Below, piece after piece: positions 51,128-59,437 of a stretch of 64,000 nucleotides of DNA (its first letter is position 1; every line of letters starts with the position of its first letter). Under the pieces are notes generated by a model. The model saw nothing but the letters and a program-made list of their open reading frames with translations, ran no database searches and was not told the origin of the DNA. The DNA is from an uncultured Hymenobacter sp. (GTDB taxonomy: Bacteria; Bacteroidota; Bacteroidia; Cytophagales; Hymenobacteraceae). A program made the position numbers and the translations under genes. Location of the stretch: positions 1 through 64,000 of the forward strand of contig CAJYPK010000046.1 of NCBI GenBank assembly GCA_913776615.1. Direction: 5' to 3'.

Positions 51128-52582
51128 CTACTCCCGCACGACTTTCACGGTGCGGTGGTACTGATTCTGGCTAATAGTTAGAACGTACGCCCCACTGGGC
51201 AGCGCCGCTGCCTCAGGCAACGGCACCATAGTGCTGCCTGGCAGTAGGTTTACAGCGCGCGTGAGCAAGGCCCGGCCCACTGCATCGTGCAGGGCAATGT
51301 TAGCTGGCCCCGCCGCAGCCGTGCGGATAAACAGACTGAGCGTCGTAGTGAACGGCTGCGGATAGGCCTGCACCGCAAAGTCCGCTCCGGCCGGCACCTG
51401 CACCGGGCGCACGGGCGAGTAGCTGGCCGTGCCGTCGCGGTCTACTTGGCGCAGGCGGTAGTACACCATGGCAGCGGCGTAGCGGGCCAGGTCGGGGTCT
51501 TGGAAAGAGTAGGCGTGGGGCTGGGAACTGCTGCCCCGACCAAGTACTGTGCCAAGGTGGGCAAAGATGCGCCCGTCGAGGCTGCTCTCCACCTCAAACC
51601 GGTCATTGTTTTTCTCTGAGGCCGTAGCCCAGCGCAGCAGCGCATCGGGGCCTTGGCGCTCGGCTGTGAAGCTAACCAACTCCACGGGTAGCGGGCTGGC
51701 CAGGCTGCTCACCGTCCAGCGCGAGAGAACAAGGCTACTCACCGTGAGGCTGCGGGCAGCCCCGCTGGCCGGGCTGCCCACGGCCTGCCAGGCGGTACCG
51801 CCGTCGGGCAGCCGCCACGCCTGCGCGCTGCCAAAGCTGAGGCCGTTGTCGTCGTCGGGCAGCCAGGCAAAGGTGAGGCTGATGGGCGTAGCGGGCTGCT
51901 GGTCGGGCACCACCGTCCAGATGCGGTCGATACCATGCTGGCTGGTGTTGGCTGGGTTTTGGGCGAAGCTCAGGCCCGCCGTTTGCAGGCCGGCACTGCG
52001 GGTGGCGCGTACCGTGCCCAGCGCGTTACCGTTGGGATTCAACACGAAGCCGTGGCCAAAGTCGAGCGGCACGGTACCGCTCACGGCACTGCGCTCTACA
52101 CGCAGGTGGCCCTGCACGTAGCGGCCGGGGCCTTCGCCCGTGAGGGTGGCCCCGTCGGGCAGGCGCACGGTGGCCGTGGGGGCAGTGCGCAGCAGGCCGC
52201 TGCGGAGGCGGAGCTGCTGGCCTACGGTGAGGTCGGCGGTGACGAGCACGCGGTTTTGGCCGGCGGGGCCGGTGTTGCGCACTTCCAGGCTGGGCAGCGT
52301 GGCCCCGCCGGGCACCAAGGTCTGGTCGGCTCCGCCCGTGAACACGACCTGGCCGCTGGCCGGCACCACGGTGCCGGCGTTGGTGAAGTCGCCGCCCACC
52401 AGCACCGTGCCGGCCGTAGTGAGCGTGCCCCCGGCCTGGTTGACCAGCGCGCCGGGCACGGCCAGCAGGGCATCGGCGGCCACCGTGAGCTGGGTACCGG
52501 TGTTGGTGAGGCTTTGGGCGCGGGCGGTGCCGGCCAGCGCGAGGGCCAGCCCCAGGGCGGTTTTGGCGAGAACGGCGGCCAT
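51128..52582 (-). CDS. T9SS-exported surface protein
   Basis: This 484-residue protein has a signal peptide (AKTALGLALALAGTARA), a repetitive beta-helix-like start (LTTAGTVLVGGDFTNAGTVV and PASGQVVFTGGADQ), a middle with a fibronectin-like stretch (PLPVELVSFTAERQ and ALLRWATASEKNND), and a C-terminal sorting domain for type 9 secretion (QAYPQPFTTTLSLFIRT and GAYVLTISQNQ). It is therefore expected outside the cell. Its ATG shares a base with the stop of the S74 protein gene before it (TAATG), so the two are translated together. Confidence 0.83.
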   Translation of the reverse strand: MAAVLAKTALGLALALAGTARAQSLTNTGTQLTVAADALLAVPGALVNQAGGTLTTAGTVLVGGDFTNAGTVVPASGQVVFTGGADQTLVPGGATLPSLEVRNTGPAGQNRVLVTADLTVGQQLRLRSGLLRTAPTATVRLPDGATLTGEGPGRYVQGHLRVERSAVSGTVPLDFGHGFVLNPNGNALGTVRATRSAGLQTAGLSFAQNPANTSQHGIDRIWTVVPDQQPATPISLTFAWLPDDDNGLSFGSAQAWRLPDGGTAWQAVGSPASGAARSLTVSSLVLSRWTVSSLASPLPVELVSFTAERQGPDALLRWATASEKNNDRFEVESSLDGRIFAHLGTVLGRGSSSQPHAYSFQDPDLARYAAAMVYYRLRQVDRDGTASYSPVRPVQVPAGADFAVQAYPQPFTTTLSLFIRTAAAGPANIALHDAVGRALLTRAVNLLPGSTMVPLPEAAALPSGAYVLTISQNQYHRTVKVVRE

Positions 52583-55284
52583 TATTTCGCCGAAGCTTTG
52601 GCGCCGAGCAGATCTTCCAGGGCTTGCAGGCGCTGGGCTAGTTCGGGGGCGGTGGTGGCCTGGGCTTGCAATGCGTCGAGGCGGGCGTGGTCGGCCTGCT
52701 GGGCAGCTTGCAGGGCCGCGTGCTGCTGGCGAAGCTGGGCGTTTTGTCTTTGTAAATCAACTAATTGACGGGCCAGCTCCTGGGTGGCGCTCACGTTGAG
52801 CATGGCCAGGGCTTCGTAGTCCACGGTGCGCACGTCGGGGTGCTCCAGGCCGAACACGAACACCGGCCGGCCGGCCAGCACCCGGCCGCCGCGCACCAGC
52901 AGCGTGGGGCCGGTGGCGGCTACCACGGTGCCCACCACTTCGCGCGCCTCGCTCAGCAGCCGGATGCGCTGGCCGGGCCGGGCGGCCACGGCGGCCGGCA
53001 GCGTGAGGCGCAGCAGCGAGTCGCCGGGGGCGGCGCTGGCGCTGGTGGCCAGGGCGTACACGTCGGGCAGGAAGCCAGGGTGCTGGTTTACGGCCTGCGG
53101 AAAGACTTCCTCCACTTCCTGGGCAATAACTTTCTTGAAGCGCCGGTCGCCGTACTGCACCCGGTCGCGCATGGTGTAGTCGGTGATGCGCAGCTTGGTG
53201 AGCAGGCTCAAATCGGCCGCGTTATCGCTCCGGCCGATGACGTTTTTGAGCCGGCGGTCGGAGGTAGCGTTGAACTCCGAGGCCAGCACCCGGCCCGTGG
53301 CCCGGATGCTCACGGCCCCGGTGCCCCCGGCGGCGTAGCCAATCAGGCCGTTTTGCCCGCTGCTGCTGAGGTAGATGTAGTTGTAGCCGCCCGGCGTGAC
53401 GGTACTCTGCACATCGAGCGGGAAGGCCGGGCTGGCAGTGCCAATGCCCACGTTGCCAGCATTGGTCCAGCGCAGTACCGAGCGGTAGGTGCTGCCGTTG
53501 GCCCCCAGCTCGCCGCCGTTATAGCCAAAAAGCTGCGGCCCGTCGATGCCCTGGTTGAAGCGTAGCTGGTGGTTGGGGTCATTGGCCAGGTTCAGGTACA
53601 GCGGCTGGGTGTTGAGCTTCAGCGGCTGGGTGGCGGTGTGGTTGCCCAGGTTGTCGGCCCCCAGGGGCAGCGTCACGGTGTTGCCGTTGCTGATGCTCAG
53701 ATTCTGGCCACTCACGGTCAGGGTCTGGGACGTGGCGGCGGTGGTTTGCACCGAGTTATCGGGAAAGCGGAAGCCGCCCGCGCTGCTGAAAATCGGGCCG
53801 GCTACCTCCAGCAGCTGGCCAGGGTTGTCGGTGCCCACACCCAGGCGGCCATTGCGCTTGATAATCATCCGCACGACGCCCCCGGACCCGCCCAGGTTAT
53901 TTTCCTGAAATACCCGCAGGTCGCCGCTCTCGTTGTCCAGGTTCCAGACCAGGTTGCTGGCGGGGTCGGCCCCGCTCTGCGGGCCCAGCACCAGGCGCTT
54001 GCGCAGCAGCACGGGGCCGCTCACGTCGAGCGGCCGCAGCGGGGCCGCCAGGCCGATGCCCACCTGGCCCGCGCTGCTGATGCTCAGGCCCTGGGTGCCG
54101 CCGTTGCCCACCAGCTGGTAGGCCCCCAGGTTCAGGTTTTGGGTGGCGGTGTGGCTGCCCAGGTTGTCGCCGCCGGTGGGAACGGCCTGCGCGCCCAGGT
54201 TGCCGGTGGCATCAGCCACCAGCATGCGGGTGCCGGTGCCGGCCAGCCCCTCCAGGCGCACGGTGCTGGTGCCGCCGGCTACGTGCAGCGTGGCCTGCGG
54301 CGCGTAGGTATTGACGCCTACCTGCTGGCTGCCGGCGTACAAGGTCGGCTCTACCAAGGGCGTAGTACCGGAGTTACCCTGCACCGTAAAGGTCAGGTCG
54401 GCGTCCGCTTGCAGGCCGATATCAGTCCAAGCGTCGCCCCCGGCGTAGGTGCCGTTCTGGGTTTCGGCCTCCATCGCATAAATAAGGTTGGGGTCCCCCT
54501 GAAAAACCACCGTGTACACGCCGCCGGGCGTTACGGGCAGCGGGGCAGTGAGGGTGATGGTTTGCGGGCCGCCGCTGGCAATGGTCAGCGGCTGCTGCAG
54601 CAGCGGGGTGCCGCTCACGGTGTTGCCGGCGTACAACGCCAGCGCGGTTGGCTGCTGGGTAGACTGCCGTGTTACCACCTGGATGCTTACCAGCTGCCGG
54701 ATGCCCGCCGGCACCGTAAACGACTGCCCCAGCTGGCCGGCTCCGTACAGGAGCGTAGGGTTGCTGGGGGTGGGGTTGCCGAAGCTGCCGGGCGTAAGGG
54801 CGGGCGTGCTCAAGCCCACGCGCAGGTCGCCCTGCACGTCGAGGCGGGCGGCAGGAGCCACCACGCCCACGCCCACCTGGCCGGTGCTGCTGATGCTCAG
54901 GCCCTGGGTGCCGCCGTTGCCCACCAGTTGGTTGCCGGCTAGGTTCAGGTTTTGGGTGGCCGTGTGGCTGCCCAGGTTGTCGCCCGCGGCGGTGGGGCTG
55001 AGGTAGGTCCAGGTGCTGCCGTCGTGGTACCAAAAGCCACGCTGCACGCCGTCGGTCTGGTACACGAGCAGCCCCGCCGCCGGGCTGGCAACAGCCGCCC
55101 GCTGCGCGGCCGTGAGGCGCGGGGCCAGCAGGCCTTTGGTGGTGCTGGTGAGGTCGAGTAGGGCCGAGGGCGCGGGCGTGGCCGTGCCGATGCCCACCCC
55201 GCCGGTCTGGGCCTGCGCCCGCAGGGGCTGGCTGGCGGCGGCCAGCCCGGCCAGCAGGCCAAGGGAGCGTAGGAGGTGCTTCAT
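52582..55284 (-). CDS. Secreted fibre-like protein with Peptidase_S74 chaperone domain
   Basis: This 900-residue protein carries a signal peptide (MKHLLRSLGLLAGLAAAS). The N-terminal block has VGIGTATPAPSALLDL and TTKGLLAPRLTAAQRAAV, the usual start of these Bacteroidota surface proteins. Repeated middle modules contain DNLGSHTATQNLNL, and near residues 660-730 comes a C-terminal S74 chaperone region with the catalytic pair in SDRRLK. A coiled coil (LDALQAQATTAPELAQRLQ) closes it. S74 domains fold and then cut themselves off trimeric fibres. ATG 55284 begins the signal; the frame opens 225 codons upstream. Two near-identical 111-bp repeats lie inside. Confidence 0.85.
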   Translation of the reverse strand: MKHLLRSLGLLAGLAAASQPLRAQAQTGGVGIGTATPAPSALLDLTSTTKGLLAPRLTAAQRAAVASPAAGLLVYQTDGVQRGFWYHDGSTWTYLSPTAAGDNLGSHTATQNLNLAGNQLVGNGGTQGLSISSTGQVGVGVVAPAARLDVQGDLRVGLSTPALTPGSFGNPTPSNPTLLYGAGQLGQSFTVPAGIRQLVSIQVVTRQSTQQPTALALYAGNTVSGTPLLQQPLTIASGGPQTITLTAPLPVTPGGVYTVVFQGDPNLIYAMEAETQNGTYAGGDAWTDIGLQADADLTFTVQGNSGTTPLVEPTLYAGSQQVGVNTYAPQATLHVAGGTSTVRLEGLAGTGTRMLVADATGNLGAQAVPTGGDNLGSHTATQNLNLGAYQLVGNGGTQGLSISSAGQVGIGLAAPLRPLDVSGPVLLRKRLVLGPQSGADPASNLVWNLDNESGDLRVFQENNLGGSGGVVRMIIKRNGRLGVGTDNPGQLLEVAGPIFSSAGGFRFPDNSVQTTAATSQTLTVSGQNLSISNGNTVTLPLGADNLGNHTATQPLKLNTQPLYLNLANDPNHQLRFNQGIDGPQLFGYNGGELGANGSTYRSVLRWTNAGNVGIGTASPAFPLDVQSTVTPGGYNYIYLSSSGQNGLIGYAAGGTGAVSIRATGRVLASEFNATSDRRLKNVIGRSDNAADLSLLTKLRITDYTMRDRVQYGDRRFKKVIAQEVEEVFPQAVNQHPGFLPDVYALATSASAAPGDSLLRLTLPAAVAARPGQRIRLLSEAREVVGTVVAATGPTLLVRGGRVLAGRPVFVFGLEHPDVRTVDYEALAMLNVSATQELARQLVDLQRQNAQLRQQHAALQAAQQADHARLDALQAQATTAPELAQRLQALEDLLGAKASAK
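54061..54171 (-). repeat. Internal direct repeat, copy 1 (pairs with 54874-54984)
   Basis: This 111-bp segment in the S74 gene recurs at 54874-54984 with few differences. The coded unit is a Gly-rich turn, LSISSAGQVG or its variant, next to NLGSHTATQNLNL. A weaker third unit lies near 53620-53660. Such repeats permit length change by recombination. Confidence 0.7.
54874..54984 (-). repeat. Internal direct repeat, copy 2 (pairs with 54061-54171)
   Basis: This is the partner of the repeat at 54061-54171, in the same orientation and the same reading frame, about 0.8 kb apart. Confidence 0.7.
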
Positions 55285-55339
55285 GAAGAACACAAGTTGA
55301 GGGGGTTGCGGAAATAAAAGAGCCCGGCTAGCGGCGGTA

Positions 55340-55439
55340 CAAAGCTCCGGCCAGGGCTCAGGGCCGGGCAACGGGGGCTTGTACCGCAAATGCGGTACAA
55401 GCCCCCGTTGCGGCCGCCCGAGGGGGCCCGGTAGTTTTG
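55340..55439. promoter_or_regulatory. Symmetric divergent promoter around a 44-bp palindrome
   Basis: A perfect inverted repeat has 21-nt arms at 55368-55388 and 55391-55411 around AA. Each arm ends in GTTGC. On the + strand TTG (55408-55410) is followed after 21 nt by TAGTTTTG (55432-55439), an exact -7 match. On the minus strand TTG (55371-55369) is followed after 21 nt by GAGCTTTG (55347-55340), a near match. The gene starts at 55472 and 55284 lie downstream of the two. A terminator is unlikely, since both genes point away. Confidence 0.6.
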
Positions 55440-55471
55440 CGACGCTTTCCCCGACGACTTTATTTCCGGCT

Positions 55472-56983
55472 ATGCCCCCACTCGTTTCCTCCCGCTGTTT
55501 GGCCGCGCTGCTGGCCGTAGCTGCCAGTGCCGGCGCCGGAGCTACCGCGGCCCAGGCCCAGGCCTTGGGCATCGGCACCGCGCCCGCCCCCTCGGCCATG
55601 CTCGACGTGAGCAGCACCACCAAGGGCCTGCTGCCCCCGCGCATGACCACGGCCCAGCGCGACGCCATTGCCAGCCCGGCGGCGGGGCTGCTCGTGTATA
55701 ATACCACTACCAACCGCCTCAACCTACGCACCGCCACCGCCTGGCAGGAAGTGGTGGGCACGCTCGACCCCCTGGTGCTCGACGGCAGCAACTTCGTGAA
55801 CGTGGCCAGCTTCTGGCAGCGCACGGGCAATAGCCTGGTTCCGAGCAATGTGTCGGACGCGGTGGGCATCGGCACCAGTACCCCCCAGGCGCAGCTCGAC
55901 GTGGCCGGCACCATGCGCGTGCTCAACAGTGCCCTCGAAGTGCGCCACGACAACGCCAACGCCTTCCTGTGGTTTCACCACCCCGGCCAGGCCTTCTACT
56001 CGATGGGCATGGACCGCAGCGACGACAACAATTTTAAGATTTCGGAGGGCAACGACCTTTCTAACCGGAGCTTTCGCAACTACCTCACCATCCGCAAGGC
56101 CACCGGCTTCATCGGCATCGGCACCGCGGCCCCCATTGCCCCGCTCGACGTGCGCGGCGGCACCAGCATCGGGGCGTTCAACTACGCCTATTTCACCCGC
56201 GGCGCCGGCGTGGCTTCCTACGGCTACGCCGGCGGCACCAACCCTAGCGATGTCACCATCCGGGCCGAGGGCCGGGTGGTGGCCTCGGAGTTTAATGCCA
56301 CGTCCGACCGCCGCCTCAAGCAGGTCATCGGCCTGAGCAACGCCGCCGCCGACCTGGGCCTGCTGCGCCGCCTGCGCATCACCGACTACCAGATGCTGGA
56401 CCGCGCCGCGTACGGCGACCGGCCGTTCAAGAAAGTCATTGCCCAGGACGTAGAAGAAGTCTTTCCGCAGGCCGTGCAGCGTCAGCGCGGCTTCCTGCCC
56501 GACGTGTACGCGCCGGCCACCGCCGCCCTGGCCGCCGACTCGCTGGTGCTGCTCACGCTGCCCGCCGGCCGGGGCCTGCCCGTGGCGGGCAGCGCCGGCC
56601 AGGCCCTGCGCCTGATTGGCGAGGAGGGCGAGCTGGTGGTGCGGCTGGCCCGCGCCACGGCCGCCGGGCAGCCGCAGCTGCTGGTGCGCGGCGGCCAGAC
56701 GCTGGCTGGCCAGCGCGTATTCGTGTTTGGCCTGGAGCACCCCGACGTGCGCACCGTCGACTACGAAGCTCTTTCGATGCTCAACGTGAGCGCCACCCAG
56801 GAGCTGGACCGCCAGCTCGAAACCCTGAAGCAGCAGTACGCCCGCTTGCAGCAGCAGGCCGACGACGCCCGCCAACAGGCCCGCCAGGCCAGTGCCCGCG
56901 CCACCGAGGCCGAGGCCCAGGTGCCCCGACTGGCCCAGCGCCTACAAGCCCTGGAGGCCGCTCAGCCCACCGCCGCCCGCTAG
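55472..56983 (+). CDS. Secreted protein with Peptidase_S74 chaperone domain
   Basis: This 503-residue protein has a signal peptide ending near QAQA (residues 25-30), then GIGTAPAPSAMLDVSS and TTKGLLPPRMTTAQRDAI. A middle module follows (ALEVRHDNANAFLWFHH), and then the S74 chaperone with SDRRLKQVIG near residue 280 and the YQMLDRAAYGDRPFKKVIAQ segment. A coiled-coil tail comes last (LKQQYARLQQQADDARQQ). ATG 55472 is taken, 33 nt after the exact -7 element at 55432. It is divergent from the other S74 gene. The absence of any phage structural genes argues against a prophage origin. Confidence 0.83.
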   Translation: MPPLVSSRCLAALLAVAASAGAGATAAQAQALGIGTAPAPSAMLDVSSTTKGLLPPRMTTAQRDAIASPAAGLLVYNTTTNRLNLRTATAWQEVVGTLDPLVLDGSNFVNVASFWQRTGNSLVPSNVSDAVGIGTSTPQAQLDVAGTMRVLNSALEVRHDNANAFLWFHHPGQAFYSMGMDRSDDNNFKISEGNDLSNRSFRNYLTIRKATGFIGIGTAAPIAPLDVRGGTSIGAFNYAYFTRGAGVASYGYAGGTNPSDVTIRAEGRVVASEFNATSDRRLKQVIGLSNAAADLGLLRRLRITDYQMLDRAAYGDRPFKKVIAQDVEEVFPQAVQRQRGFLPDVYAPATAALAADSLVLLTLPAGRGLPVAGSAGQALRLIGEEGELVVRLARATAAGQPQLLVRGGQTLAGQRVFVFGLEHPDVRTVDYEALSMLNVSATQELDRQLETLKQQYARLQQQADDARQQARQASARATEAEAQVPRLAQRLQALEAAQPTAAR

Positions 56984-57054
56984 GAGCAGCGGGTTTTCTC
57001 ATTTGCCCGCCCGGACTTTTGCTTGACCGCGGGCCCGTTTTTCACTTCTCGACA

Positions 57055-59358
57055 ATGGGTTTTTCTACGCGTTTGCTGCTGGTGCTGCCGCTGGCCGTGG
57101 GGGCCGGTCGCGCTGGGGCTCAAAGCATTGGCCTGGGCACGCCCACGCCCCACGCCTCGGCTATGCTCGACGTGAGCAGCACCACCCAGGGCCTGCTACT
57201 GCCGCGCCTTACGCAGGCCCAGCTGGCAGCCATTGGCGGCCCCAGCGTGGGGCTGCTGGCCTACAATACCACCACCAACCAGCTCAACCAATGGAACGGC
57301 ACCGGCTGGCAGGCCCTGCTGAGCGTGGCGCCGGTAGCCACCCTGCCCGCCCAAACCTACACCGCGCCCCAGGCCTACACCTACACCGTGCCGGCCGGCG
57401 TGTACGCCCTCGATGCCACCCTGCGGGGCGCTTCCGGCAGTGCGGGTCTCCCATCCTGGCCGTTGGGCCGCGGCGGCGGTGGCGCCACGGTGCGCGCCCG
57501 CCTGCTCGTGGTGCCGGGCCAGGCCCTGGAGGTGCGCGTGGGCGGCCAGGGGGACTACTACTCCTCCAGCAGCGGCGGCTATAACGGAGGCGGTAATTCC
57601 AGCTATGCCGGCGGCGGCGGCGGCGGCACCGATATTCGCCTGCCCGGCAGCGGCTATCCCGGCCGGCTGCTGGTGGCGGGCGGTGGCGGCGGCACCCAGT
57701 CGGGCAACAGCGGCTATTACGCCGGCGGCAGCGGGGGCTACCCCGCCGGCAGCGACGGCGAGGGCGGCCCCCAAGATGGTGGAGCCGGCACCTGGGCCGG
57801 CCGGGGCGGCAGCCAGAGCAGTGGCGGGGCGGGCGGCACCACCGGCAGCAGCGTCGGCGCGCCGGGCGGCAGCGGTGGGCTCGGCGACGGCGGCAGTGCC
57901 GTCGGCGGCTACAGCGGCGGGGGCGGCGGGGGCTACTACGGCGGCGGGGCCGGGGCCCACATCAACCCCGGCAATGCGCCCGGTTATGCGCAGGTTTACG
58001 GCGGCGGCACCGGCGGCGGGGGCTCCAGCTACGCGGGGCCGGGTACGCGGCTGGCTGTGTTTCAGAGCGGCTCGCCCACGGTCTCGCGCTACCACGGCCA
58101 GGCCACCTTGCAGCCCGTGGTAGCCGTCGCCGCGCCCGCCCTCGATGCCCGCAACTTCACCAACCTGCCCCTGCCCTGGCAGCGCAGCGGCAGCAGCCTC
58201 GCCCCAACCTCCTGGCTCGACAACGTGGGCATCGGCACCAGCAGCCCGGCCTACCCACTCGATGTGGCGGGCAGCACGCGCGTGCTCAACGGCTGGCTGG
58301 AGGTGCGGCACGATGCGGCCAGCGCCTACCTGTGGTTTCACCACCCCGGCCAGGCCTTCTGCTCGGTGGGCATGGACCGCGCCGATGGCAATAACTTCAA
58401 GATAAGGGAAGGCAATGACCTAGGCAACAGCAGCTTTCGCACCTACCTCACCATCCGCAAATCCAACGGTGGGGTGGGCATTGGCACCACGGCCCCGGCC
58501 GCGCCGCTGCACATTGCCCTGCGCACGAGCATCGGCCCCTACGCCTTCGCCTACTTCAAGGCCAATTACAACCGGACGCTGCCCGGCATCGACTTCTGGG
58601 AGGCCATCTTCTGGTACGCCGACAACTACGACGCCACTGACGTGACCATCAAGGCCGAAGGCCGCTTCGTGGTGGGCGAGCTGAACGCCGTGTCGGACCG
58701 CCGCCTCAAGCAGGTCATTGGCCTGAGCGACCGAACTGCCGACCTGGCCCTGCTGCGCCGCCTGCGCGTGACCGACTACCAGCTGCTCGACCGCGCCCGC
58801 TACGGCACCCAGCCCTTCAAGAAAGTCATTGCCCAGGACGTGGAGGAAATCTTTCCGCAGGCCGTGACCCGGAAAACCGACTTCCTGCCCGACATCTACG
58901 CCGCCGCCCGCCGCGCCGAAGCCCTGCCCGGCGACTCGCTGCTGCGCCTGACGTTGCCCACCGCCCCGGCCGGTGGCCTGCGCCCCGGGCAGCGCCTGCG
59001 CCTGCTCGGCCCGGCCGGCGAGGCCACGGCCACGGTAGTGCGGGCCGCCGGCCCCGTGCTCACGCTGCGCGGGGCCGGGCCGCTGGCCGGGCAGCCGGTA
59101 TTCGTGTTCGGCCGCGAGCACGCCGACGTGCGCGCCGTGGACTACGAGGCCCTTTCGATGCTCAACATCTCGGCCACCCAGGCCCTCGACGCGCAGCTGC
59201 GCACCCTGCGCGCCCACCAGGCCCAGGCGCTGGGCCGCACCGCCCAGGCCACGCAGGCCGCCCAGCAGGCCACCGCTGCCGCCGCCTCGGCCACGGCGAC
59301 CGTGCAGGCTTTCGAGCAGCGGCTGGCCGCCGCCGAGGCCCGGCTGGGCCGGCCGTAG
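57055..59358 (+). CDS. Glycine-rich secreted protein with Peptidase_S74 domain
   Basis: This 767-residue protein shares the S74 layout: signal (MGFSTRLLLVLPLAVGAG), GIGTP-like LGTPTPHASAMLDVSS, and TTQGLLLPRLTQAQL. It then carries a large Gly-rich region at about residues 130-330, with Gly/Ser/Tyr runs such as GGGGGGYYGGGAG, resembling the glycine-rich domain next to receptor-type and adhesin proteins. The module with WLEVRHDAASAYLWFHH and the chaperone with SDRRLKQVIG near 550 follow, then a coiled-coil end. It is 71 nt after the previous S74 gene on the same strand. Confidence 0.82.
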   Translation: MGFSTRLLLVLPLAVGAGRAGAQSIGLGTPTPHASAMLDVSSTTQGLLLPRLTQAQLAAIGGPSVGLLAYNTTTNQLNQWNGTGWQALLSVAPVATLPAQTYTAPQAYTYTVPAGVYALDATLRGASGSAGLPSWPLGRGGGGATVRARLLVVPGQALEVRVGGQGDYYSSSSGGYNGGGNSSYAGGGGGGTDIRLPGSGYPGRLLVAGGGGGTQSGNSGYYAGGSGGYPAGSDGEGGPQDGGAGTWAGRGGSQSSGGAGGTTGSSVGAPGGSGGLGDGGSAVGGYSGGGGGGYYGGGAGAHINPGNAPGYAQVYGGGTGGGGSSYAGPGTRLAVFQSGSPTVSRYHGQATLQPVVAVAAPALDARNFTNLPLPWQRSGSSLAPTSWLDNVGIGTSSPAYPLDVAGSTRVLNGWLEVRHDAASAYLWFHHPGQAFCSVGMDRADGNNFKIREGNDLGNSSFRTYLTIRKSNGGVGIGTTAPAAPLHIALRTSIGPYAFAYFKANYNRTLPGIDFWEAIFWYADNYDATDVTIKAEGRFVVGELNAVSDRRLKQVIGLSDRTADLALLRRLRVTDYQLLDRARYGTQPFKKVIAQDVEEIFPQAVTRKTDFLPDIYAAARRAEALPGDSLLRLTLPTAPAGGLRPGQRLRLLGPAGEATATVVRAAGPVLTLRGAGPLAGQPVFVFGREHADVRAVDYEALSMLNISATQALDAQLRTLRAHQAQALGRTAQATQAAQQATAAAASATATVQAFEQRLAAAEARLGRP

Positions 59359-59437
59359 CAGGGGCGGCAGTGTCTGTTCGGCCAGTCCCCCACTCATTTC
59401 GCAGCACGCATTCCAGCCGTTTTCCAGGTAATTATTT

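Noticed and set aside
51128..59358. A prophage tail region suggested by the S74 (tail-fibre type) domains
   Set aside because: All three proteins have signal peptides, the neighbours are T9SS proteins, and no capsid, terminase or tail genes are present.
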